The position numbers and the translations under genes were made by a program. A stretch of DNA of 64,000 nucleotides from Palsa-343 sp036269135 (GTDB lineage: Bacteria; Acidobacteriota; Terriglobia; Terriglobales; Acidobacteriaceae): NCBI GenBank assembly GCA_036269135.1, contig DATASQ010000052.1, positions 62,001-126,000 of the forward strand, in the 5' to 3' direction. Of this stretch, positions 24,416 through 32,841 are shown piece by piece (the stretch's first letter is position 1; every line of letters starts with the position of its first letter). The notes under the pieces were generated by a model. The model searched no databases and was not told where the DNA came from. It was given only the letters and a program-made list of their open reading frames with translations.

Positions 24416-25459
24416 ATGCCTGACAAACCTGGTTTCGGGCCCCGGAACAGCAGCACGCCGGGGAGCGCGCGCTTCCGCTGGCGTGTGTTTGCACGATTCC
24501 TGGCGGTCTTCGCCGCGATCAGCACCATCACGGTAGCGACGATGCTGTTCGCGCAGAAGATGCTGAGCCCTGCGACGGCGAGCGCAACCGGGCTGGCCCT
24601 GGAGCTGGCGCTGAGCGCGGGAGCGGCCTGGCTCTTTACTCAGTGGCTGTCGCACCGCGCGCAGGTGTTGCTGCGGGGCATCGACGCGAGCCTGAGCGGT
24701 CGCGAGCAGGAGGCTCCGGTGGATCTGGCCGACGAGCTGTTCGGCGAGGTGATCCCCTCGTGGCAGGGCGTGCTGAAGGGTCTGCACGAAACCCGGCGCG
24801 AAAAGCAGGAAGAAGCGCGCCAAATCTACGAGACCCTGACGGAACTGATGCGGATGATCGCGAAGGCTGTGGACGAGCGAACCATCTATCTCCGTGGGCA
24901 CTCCGAACGCGTGGCCGCGTACGCTGCCTCGATTGCGTGGAAGCTGGGGCTGGAGCAGGCGCAGGTGGAGCGGATTCGGCTATCCGCGCTGCTGCACGAC
25001 ATCGGCTGCATGGGTGTGGAAGATTATCTGGTGATGAAGCAGACGCCGCTGACGGCGGAAGAGTTCGAGATTTTGAAGGCGCACACCGTGAAAGGGGCGG
25101 CGATTCTGCGGCCCATTGCGATGCTGAGCGATCTGGTGCCCGGTGTGGAGCTGCACCACGAGTCGCTGGACGGGCTTGGTTACCCGTACGGTCTCGTGGG
25201 CGATCAGATTCCGCTGATGGCCCGCATCATTGCCGTGGCGGATTCGTTCGACGCGATGACGACGCCGCGTCCCTATCAGGCCGCCATGAACCCGGACTAT
25301 GTACTCGATATTCTGCGGCGGCTGGCGGGTGCCCGCTACGACCCGGCCGTGGTGGAGGCGCTGGGAGAGCTGGTGAGCAGCGGCGCTCTGGAAGTGAAGG
25401 ACGTGCGAACGCCGGTGTCGTTCCGCATGAGAAAGCCGGCGGTAGCCGAGCTGGTGTAA
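24416..25459 (+). CDS. Membrane-anchored HD-GYP domain protein (probable c-di-GMP phosphodiesterase)
   Basis: The 347 residues have two N-terminal membrane helices (about 26-48 and 57-77), a helical linker and an HD-GYP domain from about residue 145. Visible metal and signature residues are H162 (RGHSERV), H194-D195 (LLHDIG), H223, H247-H248-E249 and the GYP motif at 255-257 (HHESLDGLGYPYGL), followed by ARIIAVADSFDAMTT. HD-GYP domains hydrolyse c-di-GMP or related dinucleotides. With a flagellar operon in the same window, a role in motility or attachment is possible but is an inference. The gene is preceded by a structured leader. Confidence 0.88.
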   Translation: MPDKPGFGPRNSSTPGSARFRWRVFARFLAVFAAISTITVATMLFAQKMLSPATASATGLALELALSAGAAWLFTQWLSHRAQVLLRGIDASLSGREQEAPVDLADELFGEVIPSWQGVLKGLHETRREKQEEARQIYETLTELMRMIAKAVDERTIYLRGHSERVAAYAASIAWKLGLEQAQVERIRLSALLHDIGCMGVEDYLVMKQTPLTAEEFEILKAHTVKGAAILRPIAMLSDLVPGVELHHESLDGLGYPYGLVGDQIPLMARIIAVADSFDAMTTPRPYQAAMNPDYVLDILRRLAGARYDPAVVEALGELVSSGALEVKDVRTPVSFRMRKPAVAELV

Positions 25460-25535
25460 GCGCTCGACCGGCGGGCAACGCTGCATCTCAGGGTTCGCTA
25501 CACTCGAAGAGAAGTGCGGTGAGGTTGCGTTTCTC

Positions 25536-26492
25536 ATGATTCAGACGTTGTTTGGCAGCCTGGAGCAGCCGGAAAAGAAGAGCGTGTTTGAACGCATGCG
25601 GGCAGCAGTCTCCCGCACGCGCGATAACCTGGGAGAGCGCATCGACAGCGTTCTGGCCATGACACGGACGGTGGACGCGTCGGCGCTGGAAGAGCTGGAG
25701 ATGAGCCTGATCGCGTCGGATATCGGCGTGGCCACGGCGGCGGAGATCACCGGCAATCTGCGCGAACGCGCGAAGCGGCAACAGATCCGGGACGGCGCCG
25801 AGTTGAAAGAACTGCTGAAGGAGCAGATTCGGCTGATGCTCGATGAAAATACCCGGCCGGCGGCCGTGGTCGGCACGCCCCCGGAAGTGATCATGATGGT
25901 CGGGGTGAACGGCACAGGCAAGACAACGACCACGGGCAAGCTGGCGGCCTTCTATCGAGCGCAGGGAAAGACGGCGCTGCTGTGCGCGGCCGATACCTTT
26001 CGCGCCGCGGCGATTGAACAGCTCGAAGTATGGGGCGAGCGCAGCGGTGTGGAGATGATCAAGACCAAACAGGGAGGCGATCCCTCGGCGGTGCTGTTCG
26101 ATGCTCTGACCGCCGCCAAGGCACGCCAGACCGACGTGGTGATCGTTGATACCGCGGGGCGTCTGCATACGAAAACGGGTCTGATGGCGGAACTCGACAA
26201 GATGCGGCGAACGGCGCAGCGGATCATTCCCGACTCTCCGCATGAAGTGCTGCTGGTGCTGGACGCAACCACGGGCCAGAACGGGCTGCAGCAGGCGCGG
26301 CTGTTTACCGAGTCGGCGGGGGTCACGGGCATCGTCCTGACGAAGCTGGACGGAACCGCGAAGGGCGGGATCGCGGTGGCCATCGCCCGCGAGATGAAGC
26401 TGCCGGTGCGCTTTGTGGGCGTCGGTGAACAACTGGAGGACCTGCTGCCCTTCGACAGCGCGGCCTTTGCGAATTCGCTGCTGGAAGCCTGA
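25536..26492 (+). CDS. ftsY: Signal recognition particle receptor FtsY
   Basis: FtsY is the membrane receptor GTPase for SRP-ribosome complexes. The 318 residues lack the long acidic A domain of E. coli FtsY and start directly with the N domain (SVFERMRAAVSRTRDNLGER). The G domain has GVNGTGKTTTTGKLA (123-137), AADTFRAAAIEQLEVW, VDTAGRLHTKTGLMAELDK and TKLDGTAKGGIAVAI, ending in GVGEQLEDLLPFD. The SRP RNA gene lies in the same window at about 40.8 kb. It precedes ribD by 34 bases. Confidence 0.97.
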   Translation: MIQTLFGSLEQPEKKSVFERMRAAVSRTRDNLGERIDSVLAMTRTVDASALEELEMSLIASDIGVATAAEITGNLRERAKRQQIRDGAELKELLKEQIRLMLDENTRPAAVVGTPPEVIMMVGVNGTGKTTTTGKLAAFYRAQGKTALLCAADTFRAAAIEQLEVWGERSGVEMIKTKQGGDPSAVLFDALTAAKARQTDVVIVDTAGRLHTKTGLMAELDKMRRTAQRIIPDSPHEVLLVLDATTGQNGLQQARLFTESAGVTGIVLTKLDGTAKGGIAVAIAREMKLPVRFVGVGEQLEDLLPFDSAAFANSLLEA

Positions 26493-26526
26493 AGGAGCCG
26501 GCCCCTCGGCAAGCTGAAAGGGACTC

Positions 26527-27723
26527 GTGCCGCAAACGATAGTGGATGCCGCTCCGCACGAACGATGGATGCAGCGCGCGCTGGAACTCGCTGCAGGCTC
26601 CGTTGGGCTGGCTTCGCCAAATCCTGCGGTTGGATGTGTGCTGGTCCAGGAGAGCCGGATTGTCGGCGAGGGGTTTCACGATTACGAGGCGAAAGATCAC
26701 GCGGAGATCGTTGCCCTGAAGAGAGCCGGCGAGTCGGCCCGGGGCGCAACCGCCTATGTCACGCTGGAACCCTGCTGCACCAGCGGCCGCACCGGGCCCT
26801 GCACGCGGGCGCTGATCGACGCAGGGGTAGCCCGGGTGGTCATCGCTACGGGCGATCCCAATCCGGCGGTGAACGGTAAGGGAGCCGATCGACTGCGGGC
26901 GGCCGGCATCGCCGTGGAGTGCGGCGTGCTGCAGCGGGAAGCGCGTCGGGTCAATGACGGATTTGCGCGGCACATCCGCAGCGGGTTGCCGTTCGTCACC
27001 CTGAAGGCGGCGGTTTCGCTGGATGGGCGAATTGCGCCGGCTCCGGGGAGCGCACCCCGGGGAGCTCCGATTTACCTCACAGGCGAGCCGGCTCGAGCCG
27101 CGGTACAGGAAATGCGGCACACTGCCGATGCGATTCTGACCGGGATCAACACGGTCTTGCAGGATGACCCGCATCTGACCGACCGTTCGGGGAAGAAGCG
27201 GCGGCGGCGGTTGCTGCGGGTGGTGCTCGATTCCGGGCTGCGCATTCCGCTGGATTCGAAGCTGGTGCGCACCGCGCAGGACGATCTGCTGATCTTCTGC
27301 GCTGTCGCGCCCACGCAGCGGCAGCGCACGCTGGAGGCGCTGGGCGTGCGGGTGGAACGCGTCGAGGCGGTCCAGGCCGGAGAGGATCGGTTCAACGGCG
27401 GGAGCGCCCGAACGGAAAAGACGCGCGCGCGGGGTGTTTCGCTGCCGGCTATCCTGCGCCGGCTCGGCGAGATGGATATCCTGTCGGTGCTGATGGAAGC
27501 GGGCGGGCAGCTCAACGGAGCGGCTCTGGCAGCGGGCGTCGTGGATCGCGTCACGCTCTTTTACGCGCCGGTGTTTCTGGGGCCGGCGGGGGTGCCGTTA
27601 TTGCAGGAGCCGCTTCCCGGTACGCTGCCTGGGACTCCGGTCATCGAATGTATTGGGCAGGATGTGCGGGTCGAGGCCGATTTGCGGGATCCGTGGAGCG
27701 AGGTGCAGGGCCTGGAATGCTGA
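26527..27723 (+). CDS. ribD: Bifunctional riboflavin deaminase/reductase RibD
   Basis: RibD carries out the deaminase and reductase steps of riboflavin synthesis. It starts with GTG. In 398 residues the deaminase domain has H58-A-E60 and the zinc Cys of EPCCTSGRTGPC (C83, C92); the reductase domain begins near residue 160 with TLKAAVSLDGRIA and includes ILTGINTVLQDDPHLTDR and the MEAGGQLNGAAL block. A poorly conserved stretch near 280-310 lengthens the second domain. It is followed by ribE after 18 bases. No FMN riboswitch is visible upstream. Confidence 0.95.
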   Translation: MPQTIVDAAPHERWMQRALELAAGSVGLASPNPAVGCVLVQESRIVGEGFHDYEAKDHAEIVALKRAGESARGATAYVTLEPCCTSGRTGPCTRALIDAGVARVVIATGDPNPAVNGKGADRLRAAGIAVECGVLQREARRVNDGFARHIRSGLPFVTLKAAVSLDGRIAPAPGSAPRGAPIYLTGEPARAAVQEMRHTADAILTGINTVLQDDPHLTDRSGKKRRRRLLRVVLDSGLRIPLDSKLVRTAQDDLLIFCAVAPTQRQRTLEALGVRVERVEAVQAGEDRFNGGSARTEKTRARGVSLPAILRRLGEMDILSVLMEAGGQLNGAALAAGVVDRVTLFYAPVFLGPAGVPLLQEPLPGTLPGTPVIECIGQDVRVEADLRDPWSEVQGLEC

Positions 27724-27741
27724 GGAAGAGAACGGCGGATT

Positions 27742-28395
27742 ATGTTTACAGGAATTATTGAGGAAACGGGTACCCTCGCGGCGCTGGAGCCGCGCAGAGG
27801 CACGACCCGCATTGCGGTCGCGGCTCCGGCCTTTGCCAGTCGCCTGCGCAAGGGCGACAGCATTGCGGTGAATGGAACGTGCCTGACCGCGCTCGAGATG
27901 GAGCCGCCGCTGTTCTACGCCGATTTGGCGGAGGAAACACTGGCCCGGACTTCGCTGGGCAAGTTGCTCCCCGGTTCGGTGGTCAATCTGGAGTTGCCGA
28001 CGGCCGCGGGCGCGCCGTTGGGCGGCCACATCGTCCAGGGGCACGTGGACGGATGCGGCGAGCTGGTGTCGTTCGATCCGGTGCACGCCGATGCCGATCC
28101 CGATGAAACAGACTGGTGGCTGCGCGTGCGGGTTCCGGAGAACACGCGGCCGTTTATGGTGCAGAAGGGATCGATCGCGGTAGAGGGCATCAGCCTGACG
28201 ATCGCGACGTGGGACGGCGACGTGGTTGGGATCGCGATTCTGCCGCATACCCGCCGGGCGACCAACCTGCATGCTCTGGAGCGCGGAGCGCCGGTGAATG
28301 TGGAGGCTGACGTGATGATCAAGCTGGCAGTGCAAAACACGCCTCGTTCGTCCTTTGATGTGACACTTGACTATCTTCTGGCAAGTGGCTATTAA
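27742..28395 (+). CDS. ribE: Riboflavin synthase alpha chain
   Basis: Converts two molecules of dimethyl-ribityllumazine to riboflavin and a pyrimidine. The 217 residues show the internal duplication typical of the enzyme: MFTGIIEETG, IAVNGTCLTALE and GGHIVQGHVDG in the first half, SIAVEGISLTIA and ILPHTRRATNLHAL in the second. It is the next gene after ribD; ribBA and ribH are not in the window. It is followed by a 136-base space with a perfect palindrome. Confidence 0.96.
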   Translation: MFTGIIEETGTLAALEPRRGTTRIAVAAPAFASRLRKGDSIAVNGTCLTALEMEPPLFYADLAEETLARTSLGKLLPGSVVNLELPTAAGAPLGGHIVQGHVDGCGELVSFDPVHADADPDETDWWLRVRVPENTRPFMVQKGSIAVEGISLTIATWDGDVVGIAILPHTRRATNLHALERGAPVNVEADVMIKLAVQNTPRSSFDVTLDYLLASGY

Positions 28396-28452
28396 ACCGT
28401 AGTTTATAGGCATTCGATAGGACCTTTCAGTTTCTTTCACCTATCCGCGACA

Positions 28453-28476
28453 CTGCTGACATAACGGTGTCAGCAG
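28453..28476. promoter_or_regulatory. Perfect palindrome upstream of the VOC-WYL pair
   Basis: CTGCTGACA-N6-TGTCAGCAG is a perfect 9-bp inverted repeat, 55 bases before the VOC gene and 57 after ribE. It is not followed by a T run, so an operator is more likely than a terminator. The WYL-type regulator encoded two genes on is the obvious candidate to bind it. Confidence 0.55.
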
Positions 28477-28531
28477 CCCCCGCCTATGCTGCCTCTCGTA
28501 GTCGATTCCCAGTTCCGAGAGGAAGACTTCC

Positions 28532-28915
28532 ATGGCCACCGCCGAACTGACCGTCACCTCGACCATCACGTGGTTTGAGATTCCCGCCGCCGACTTCGGC
28601 CGCGCGGTTCGCTTCTACGAAACCCTCTTCGCCAGCCCGCTGCAGCATATGGCGGAGTGGCCCAACCTGGCGATCTTTCCTTACCAGCGTCCGGGCGTTT
28701 CGGGCGCGATCGCCTTTCAGGAGGATTTGCGCCCCTCTGCGGACGGGGTCGTGATCTACCTGAACTGCGACGGCCGCCTCGATGAGGTGCTTGGCCGTGT
28801 TGAGAAGGCGGGGGGCGCGATTGTGCAGCCCAAGTCACACCTGCCGAGCGTCGGCTATGTGGCGCAGATCCGCGATTCGGAAGGGAATCGCCTGGGCCTG
28901 CACGCGGCCTCGTAG
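28532..28915 (+). CDS. VOC (glyoxalase/bleomycin-resistance fold) protein
   Basis: A 127-residue single vicinal-oxygen-chelate protein. It has the strand/helix pattern ITWFEIPAADFGRAVRFYET, LFASPLQHM and the C-terminal VAQIRDSEGNRLGLHAAS, as in the PhnB/YdcZ-like group of small VOC proteins, which may be enzymes or binding proteins. The substrate cannot be inferred. GAGAGGAAG precedes the ATG. It is followed nine bases later by a WYL regulator, and a palindrome lies upstream, suggesting a small self-regulated unit. Confidence 0.85.
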   Translation: MATAELTVTSTITWFEIPAADFGRAVRFYETLFASPLQHMAEWPNLAIFPYQRPGVSGAIAFQEDLRPSADGVVIYLNCDGRLDEVLGRVEKAGGAIVQPKSHLPSVGYVAQIRDSEGNRLGLHAAS

Positions 28916-28918
28916 AAT
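28913..28918 (+). promoter_or_regulatory. -10 box placed for a leaderless WYL-regulator transcript
   Basis: TAGAAT overlaps the VOC stop codon and ends six bases before the regulator ATG, which has no ribosome site. Coupled translation from the VOC message is the alternative. Confidence 0.3.
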
Positions 28919-28924
28919 CGGCGT

Positions 28925-29635
28925 ATGCGCCGCGCCGATCGTCTCTTCCGCATCGTCCAGATCCTGCGCGGCGGCCGTCTGCAAACCGCCCGCAGCCTGG
29001 CGGAGAAGCTGCAGGTCTCGCATCGCACCATTTATCGCGATGTGCAGGACCTGCAGCTCTCCGGCATGCCGATTACGGGCGAGGCGGGCGTGGGCTACAC
29101 GCTGCGCCGCGATATGGATATCCCTCCACTCATGTTTGACCGCGAAGAAATCGCCGCGCTCGTTCTCGGCGCCCGCATGGTAGAAGCCTGGGGCGGAACC
29201 GAGCTGACCGAGGCGGCGAATCGTGCGCTGCGCAAGATTGAAGCCGTGTTGCCGGCTCAGTTGCGCGAGAAAATCGACGACGTTCTTCTCTACGCGCCCG
29301 GATTTAGAGCGGCGCCCGAGTTGCGGCGGAAGCTGGACACGCTCCATGCCGCCGCGCAGCAACGCCGTGTGGTGCTGGTTGCGTATAGCCGCGAAGACGG
29401 CCAGCCCAGTGTGCGCCGCGTGCATCCCCTGGCGCTGTACTTCTGGGGCGGCACGTGGACGATGGCCGCGTGGTGCGAGCTGCGCCAGGACTTTCGCAGC
29501 TTTCGCGTGGATCGCATGGAGCACATCGATTCTCTCGATGAGAACTTCACGCCGCGCGCGGGGCAAACGCTGGCCGATTATCTGCGTCGCGTGCGCAGTC
29601 AACTCGCGGAGCAGAACCCCGGGGCGAAAATGTAG
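28925..29635 (+). CDS. YafY-type HTH/WYL-domain transcriptional regulator
   Basis: The 236 residues begin with an HTH_11 DNA-binding domain (MRRADRLFRIVQILRGGRLQ; recognition region VSHRTIYRDVQDLQLSGMPI) and continue into a WYL domain (RVHPLALYFWGGTWTMAAWC; FRSFRVDRMEHIDSLDE). WYL domains sense ligands, nucleotides or DNA ends in various families. It lies directly after the VOC gene and converges with thrC with only three bases between stops. Confidence 0.92.
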   Translation: MRRADRLFRIVQILRGGRLQTARSLAEKLQVSHRTIYRDVQDLQLSGMPITGEAGVGYTLRRDMDIPPLMFDREEIAALVLGARMVEAWGGTELTEAANRALRKIEAVLPAQLREKIDDVLLYAPGFRAAPELRRKLDTLHAAAQQRRVVLVAYSREDGQPSVRRVHPLALYFWGGTWTMAAWCELRQDFRSFRVDRMEHIDSLDENFTPRAGQTLADYLRRVRSQLAEQNPGAKM

Positions 29636-29638
29636 CTT

Positions 29639-30850
29639 TCATTGTGGCGTGATGATGCCGCCAACCGGCGTGCGCTCGGGATACTTCTTCGTGCCGGGCC
29701 GCTGGAGGTGCATGGCGTCGGCGATGGCGTCGATGTACTTGAGGCCGGAGCCGGTGTTGAAGAGGACGACGCGGTCCTCGAGCTTCAGAAATCCGGAGGC
29801 AAGCAGGGCGTCGTACGCGGCGGTGGCCGTCGCGCCTTCGGGGCAGAGGAGCAGGCCTTCCTGGCGGGACCAGTCGAGGAGTGACGCGAGGATCTGCTCG
29901 TCGGGAAGATCGATGACGGTGCCGCCGGACTCGCGAACGATGGTGAGGATCAGCGAGTCGCCGTAGGGTTTCGGCACGCGGAGACCGGCGGCGAAGGTGG
30001 CGGCGTTCTCGAACATCTTTGAGGCGCTGGCGCCTTCTTTCCAGGCGCGGGCGACGGGCGCGCAGCCGGAGGCCTGGACGGCGATCATTTTGGGGCGCTT
30101 GCCGGAGACCCAGCCGAGTTGCTCCATTTCTTCGAACGCCTTCCACATGCCGATCAAGCCAACGCCGCCGCCGGTGGGGTAAAAGACTGCGTCGGGGTAG
30201 GTCCAGTGCAGCTGCTCGACGAGTTCGTAGCCCATCGTTTTCTTGCCTTCGACGCGGAAGGGTTCTTTGAGAGTGGAGACGTCGAACCAGCCTTCGCGTT
30301 GCGCGCCCTCGGCGACGAGGCGGCCGCAGTCGGAGATGAGTCCGTCGACCAGCGTGACGTGCGCGCCATAGGCGATGCATTCCACATAGTTGGCCATGGG
30401 GACATCGCGGGGCATGAAGAGGTGGGCTTCGATGCCGGCGGCGGCGGCGTAGGCGGCGAGGGCGCTGGCGGCATTGCCGGCAGAAGGCGCGGCGAGCTTC
30501 TTCAGTTCGTAGTGGCGTGCCATGGTGACCGCCATGGCCATGCCTCGGGCTTTGAAACTGCCGGTTGGATTGTCGGCCTCTTCCTTAACGAGCAGGTTGG
30601 GGTAGCGGCGGCTGGGGAGCATCGGGGTCCAGCCTTCGCCGAGGGTCAGGGGTTCGGCGTCAGGCAGGACGTCGGCGTAGCGCCACAGCGAGGCGGGAGC
30701 GTCGGGACCGGGTTTGCGGGCCTGGCGGAAGGCGGCTGGATCGTAGCGGACATAGAAGGGTCCGGCGCAGGCGGGGCAGACGGTCTGGGGCTTCTCGGCG
30801 GAGACGTGCTGGTGACAGCGGGTGCATTCGAGATAAGCAATCGCGGGCAT
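29639..30850 (-). CDS. thrC: Threonine synthase
   Basis: A PLP enzyme that makes threonine from O-phosphohomoserine. The 403 residues start with a zinc-ribbon-like part (CTRCHQHV, CPAC), then the PLP lysine in NPTGSFKARGMAMAV, PSAGNAASALAAYAAAAG and the phosphate loop PTGGGVGLIG. The end has LCPEGATATAAY and VLFNTGSGLKY. It belongs to the class with an N-terminal zinc ribbon. The upstream region is a heptad array (GGTTACA type), which supplies a TAACCT six bases before the ATG. Confidence 0.94.
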   Translation of the reverse strand: MPAIAYLECTRCHQHVSAEKPQTVCPACAGPFYVRYDPAAFRQARKPGPDAPASLWRYADVLPDAEPLTLGEGWTPMLPSRRYPNLLVKEEADNPTGSFKARGMAMAVTMARHYELKKLAAPSAGNAASALAAYAAAAGIEAHLFMPRDVPMANYVECIAYGAHVTLVDGLISDCGRLVAEGAQREGWFDVSTLKEPFRVEGKKTMGYELVEQLHWTYPDAVFYPTGGGVGLIGMWKAFEEMEQLGWVSGKRPKMIAVQASGCAPVARAWKEGASASKMFENAATFAAGLRVPKPYGDSLILTIVRESGGTVIDLPDEQILASLLDWSRQEGLLLCPEGATATAAYDALLASGFLKLEDRVVLFNTGSGLKYIDAIADAMHLQRPGTKKYPERTPVGGIITPQ

Positions 30851-30857
30851 GGGATCA

Positions 30858-30885
30858 GGTTACAGGTGACAGGTTGCAGGGTACA
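30858..30885. repeat. Heptad array 2: GGTTACA, GGTGACA, GGTTGCA, GGGTACA
   Basis: Four 7-bp units immediately upstream of thrC, read on the opposite strand as TGTAACC-type units. The last TAACCT lies six bases before the thrC start. Confidence 0.85.
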
Positions 30886-30913
30886 GGGTGGCGCTGTGAC
30901 GCCGGCCGGGCGC

Positions 30914-31552
30914 TCACGCTGCCTGGGAATCCTCCTTTTGCGGTTGCTGCGCATCGTGGTGCTGTCGCATGTCGCGGCGGAATTTCCATATGCCGAAGAT
31001 GGCGCTGATGATCATCACTCCGATGAAGGAATAAAGGATGGGCGATGCATAGCTGGAGAGGTAATGGTTCCAGAGATGGAGAAAGAAGTGTCCGTAGAGG
31101 ACGGTGAGCGCGGCTTCGGTTCCGTAGCGGATGGAGCGGCCGATGGTGAGGGCGAGGATGAGCTGGCGGCGGGTGACGCCAAGGGCTCCGGCGGCGAGCA
31201 GGAAGGGCAACAGCGGGAAGGGCGGCGGCAGCAGGGTGGCGACGACCACGGTGCGGATCCCGTGGCCGCGCATCCAGCGGGTAATGCGGTCGCGCCAGCG
31301 CTGGCGCTTTTTCATGTAGTGGTGAAAGAGAGCTTCGCCGCCCTTCTTGCCGGTGAGCCAGGTGAGGTATCCCCCGATCACGGTGCCGACGACGGCGCAG
31401 AGGGCGAGGAGCCAGGCGCGTCCGCTGGAGCCGAGCAGGAGGATGAGGAGGTCGGTGCTGCCAGGGATGGGGAGGGGGATGGGCGAGGCGTCAAAGAGGG
31501 CAACCCCAAAGACTCCGGCAGCGCCGAAGTGGAGGATCCAATGGGGAATCAT
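30914..31552 (-). CDS. VTT/DedA-like membrane protein
   Basis: The product of about 212 residues is an integral membrane protein of the VTT (SNARE-associated) type, related to DedA proteins that act on lipid transport or envelope homeostasis. Typical features are the re-entrant loop with SPIPLPIPGSTDLLILLLG, GTVIGGYLTWLTGKKGGEAL and PPPFPLLPFLLAAGALGV. Helices lie near residues 8-30, 42-68, 105-130, 135-155 and 170-190. ATG 31552 is preferred; GTG 31591 would add 13 residues. A GGGAATA array lies upstream. Confidence 0.82.
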   Translation of the reverse strand: MIPHWILHFGAAGVFGVALFDASPIPLPIPGSTDLLILLLGSSGRAWLLALCAVVGTVIGGYLTWLTGKKGGEALFHHYMKKRQRWRDRITRWMRGHGIRTVVVATLLPPPFPLLPFLLAAGALGVTRRQLILALTIGRSIRYGTEAALTVLYGHFFLHLWNHYLSSYASPILYSFIGVMIISAIFGIWKFRRDMRQHHDAQQPQKEDSQAA

Positions 31553-31613
31553 TTTGGCGGCGTTTTGGGAGCCACTGGCGGCGAAGATCACGGATGGTTG
31601 GACGCTAAAAGCG

Positions 31614-31641
31614 GGGAATAGGGAATAGGGAATAGGGAATA
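31614..31641. repeat. Heptad array 3: four perfect GGGAATA units
   Basis: Four identical 7-bp units in the space upstream of the VTT gene. Just after it, GCCTGTCGCCGGTTG-like words are also partly repeated (CTGTCGCCGGT at about 31650 and 31665). Confidence 0.9.
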
Positions 31642-31864
31642 GAGGCAGGCTGTCGCCGGTGGCCTGTCGCCGGTTGCTGGACCTGAACGACCACCTGGTG
31701 TCCTGTCCCCGAAGCTCGTTAAGGAATAGCTCTACGGCTCTGTGTCAGGGTTCGACTTCAGTCGTGCCGCAAAATTCCGCAAAATCAGATGGGCTTTAGC
31801 CCCTGAGGGCTGCTCTTCCCGCACACCGATTCCCAGAGTGGTTCAATCAACTTCGGACAGCACC
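31642..31864. other. Non-coding space between the VTT gene and mqnA
   Basis: No supported gene. It holds CGACT-TC-AGTCG and GGGCT-TT-AGCCC mini-hairpins (about 31752-31763 and 31793-31804). The second, read on the minus strand after mqnA, is followed by ATCTGATTTT and may serve as a weak terminator for mqnA. Confidence 0.4.
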
Positions 31865-32716
31865 TTAGGTGAGAAATCGGATTGAGGGAGCCTGGGGGAG
31901 GGCGCCGCATTCGGCTCCATAGCGGTAGAAGAGGTCGAGGCCGGCGAGGGCGGGCTCGTCGAGGTGGTAGGCGATATTTTCCGACAAATAAGTGTGGATG
32001 GTGGCGCGGGGGACGGCGATGCGGGCGGCCCACTCGTCGGCGAGGGTGTCAATGTGGGCGAGGCCCTGGTCGCGGGAGTGCTGCAGGTCGCGGATGAGCT
32101 GGGCGGCGGGGATTCCGGCGGGCGGAAGGGATTCCGGGCGGACGGCCCAGAAGGCGGAAACCCAGACGGTTCCGGTGAGGGTGTGCCACTCGTGGGCAAG
32201 GTCGAGATAGAGAAGGCGCTCGCCGGTACGCTGCTCGCGGGCGTCGCGGTCTTCGAGAGCGAAGAGGGCGGGGTCGCCGATGAGGAGGGCGGCGTCGGCG
32301 ATCTGAAGCATGGCTTCGAGGTCGGGCGGGTGATCGACGAAGGCCGGCTGGAGCTGCCAGAAACGGGAGAACAGAATGCGGGTGTAGGCGGAGGAGGTGC
32401 GGGATGCGGTGTCGAGGGCAACGCGACGGATGCCGCTGAGGCCGTCGGGGTGGCGGATGACGAGGAGGATGGAGCGGACGCGGTCGCGGGAGGCGATGGC
32501 GCAGCCGGGGATGACGGCCAGGGAAGGCGTGTAGGCGGCGACGGGGACGAGTCCCAGGTCGGCTGCGCCGGAGGCTAATTTGGCGGCGCATTCGGCCGGG
32601 GTGTCGGAGGAGAGGGTGTAACGGGCGGCGAAGCTGGTGCGGTCGGGCTCGTGATCGAAGGACCACATGAGGGGAGCGGGATTGAGGAAGTGAATGGCGG
32701 AAACGCGGAGAGTCAC
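31865..32716 (-). CDS. mqnA: Chorismate dehydratase MqnA (futalosine menaquinone pathway)
   Basis: MqnA converts chorismate to 3-enolpyruvylbenzoate, the first step of the futalosine route to menaquinone. The GTG at 32716 gives 283 residues, the normal length, with the N-terminus TLRVSAIHFLNPAPLMWSFD typical of the family, then ECAAKLASGAADLGLVPVAA, VALDTASRTSSAYTRIL and LIGDPALFALE. The frame stays open to 32839, but that extension is encoded by a dispersed repeat and is not expected in the protein. It is divergent from dprA. Confidence 0.88.
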   Translation of the reverse strand: MTLRVSAIHFLNPAPLMWSFDHEPDRTSFAARYTLSSDTPAECAAKLASGAADLGLVPVAAYTPSLAVIPGCAIASRDRVRSILLVIRHPDGLSGIRRVALDTASRTSSAYTRILFSRFWQLQPAFVDHPPDLEAMLQIADAALLIGDPALFALEDRDAREQRTGERLLYLDLAHEWHTLTGTVWVSAFWAVRPESLPPAGIPAAQLIRDLQHSRDQGLAHIDTLADEWAARIAVPRATIHTYLSENIAYHLDEPALAGLDLFYRYGAECGALPQAPSIRFLT

Positions 32717-32721
32717 TGGGT

Positions 32722-32727
32722 AGTATA
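32722..32727 (-). promoter_or_regulatory. -10 box placed for a leaderless mqnA transcript
   Basis: On the minus strand TATACT ends five bases before the mqnA GTG. No ribosome site precedes the GTG. A convincing -35 box was not found. Confidence 0.5.
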
Positions 32728-32790
32728 GCGGGACGACATCGGTAATCTTGACCGCCCGCGGGGTGGACCGTAAGCTCCGGGGAGTTGCGG

Positions 32791-32833
32791 GAAGAGCAGG
32801 TCCTTCCACTGCGCTCTCCTCAGTCGGGATGAC
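32791..32833. repeat. Dispersed element copy A
   Basis: Read on the minus strand it begins GTCATCCCGACTGAGGAG and ends near GAAGGACCTGCTCTTCC. It shares both end blocks with copy C at 38.4 kb and copy E at 63.9 kb. It lies between mqnA and dprA, ending eight bases before the dprA ATG. Confidence 0.7.
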
Positions 32834-32841
32834 AAACATAA

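Noticed and set aside
26493..26526. FMN riboswitch before ribD-ribE
   Set aside because: Only 34 bases separate ftsY and ribD, with no FMN-element motifs. The space after ribE also lacks them.
30119..31621. 500-codon frame opposite thrC and the VTT gene
   Set aside because: Spans two well-supported opposite-strand genes and their intergenic repeat; Gly/Glu/Val-rich composition.
32717..32839. N-terminal extension of MqnA (VIPTEESAVEGPAL...)
   Set aside because: Encoded by dispersed element copy A and absent from the family. The GTG at 32716 gives the normal length.
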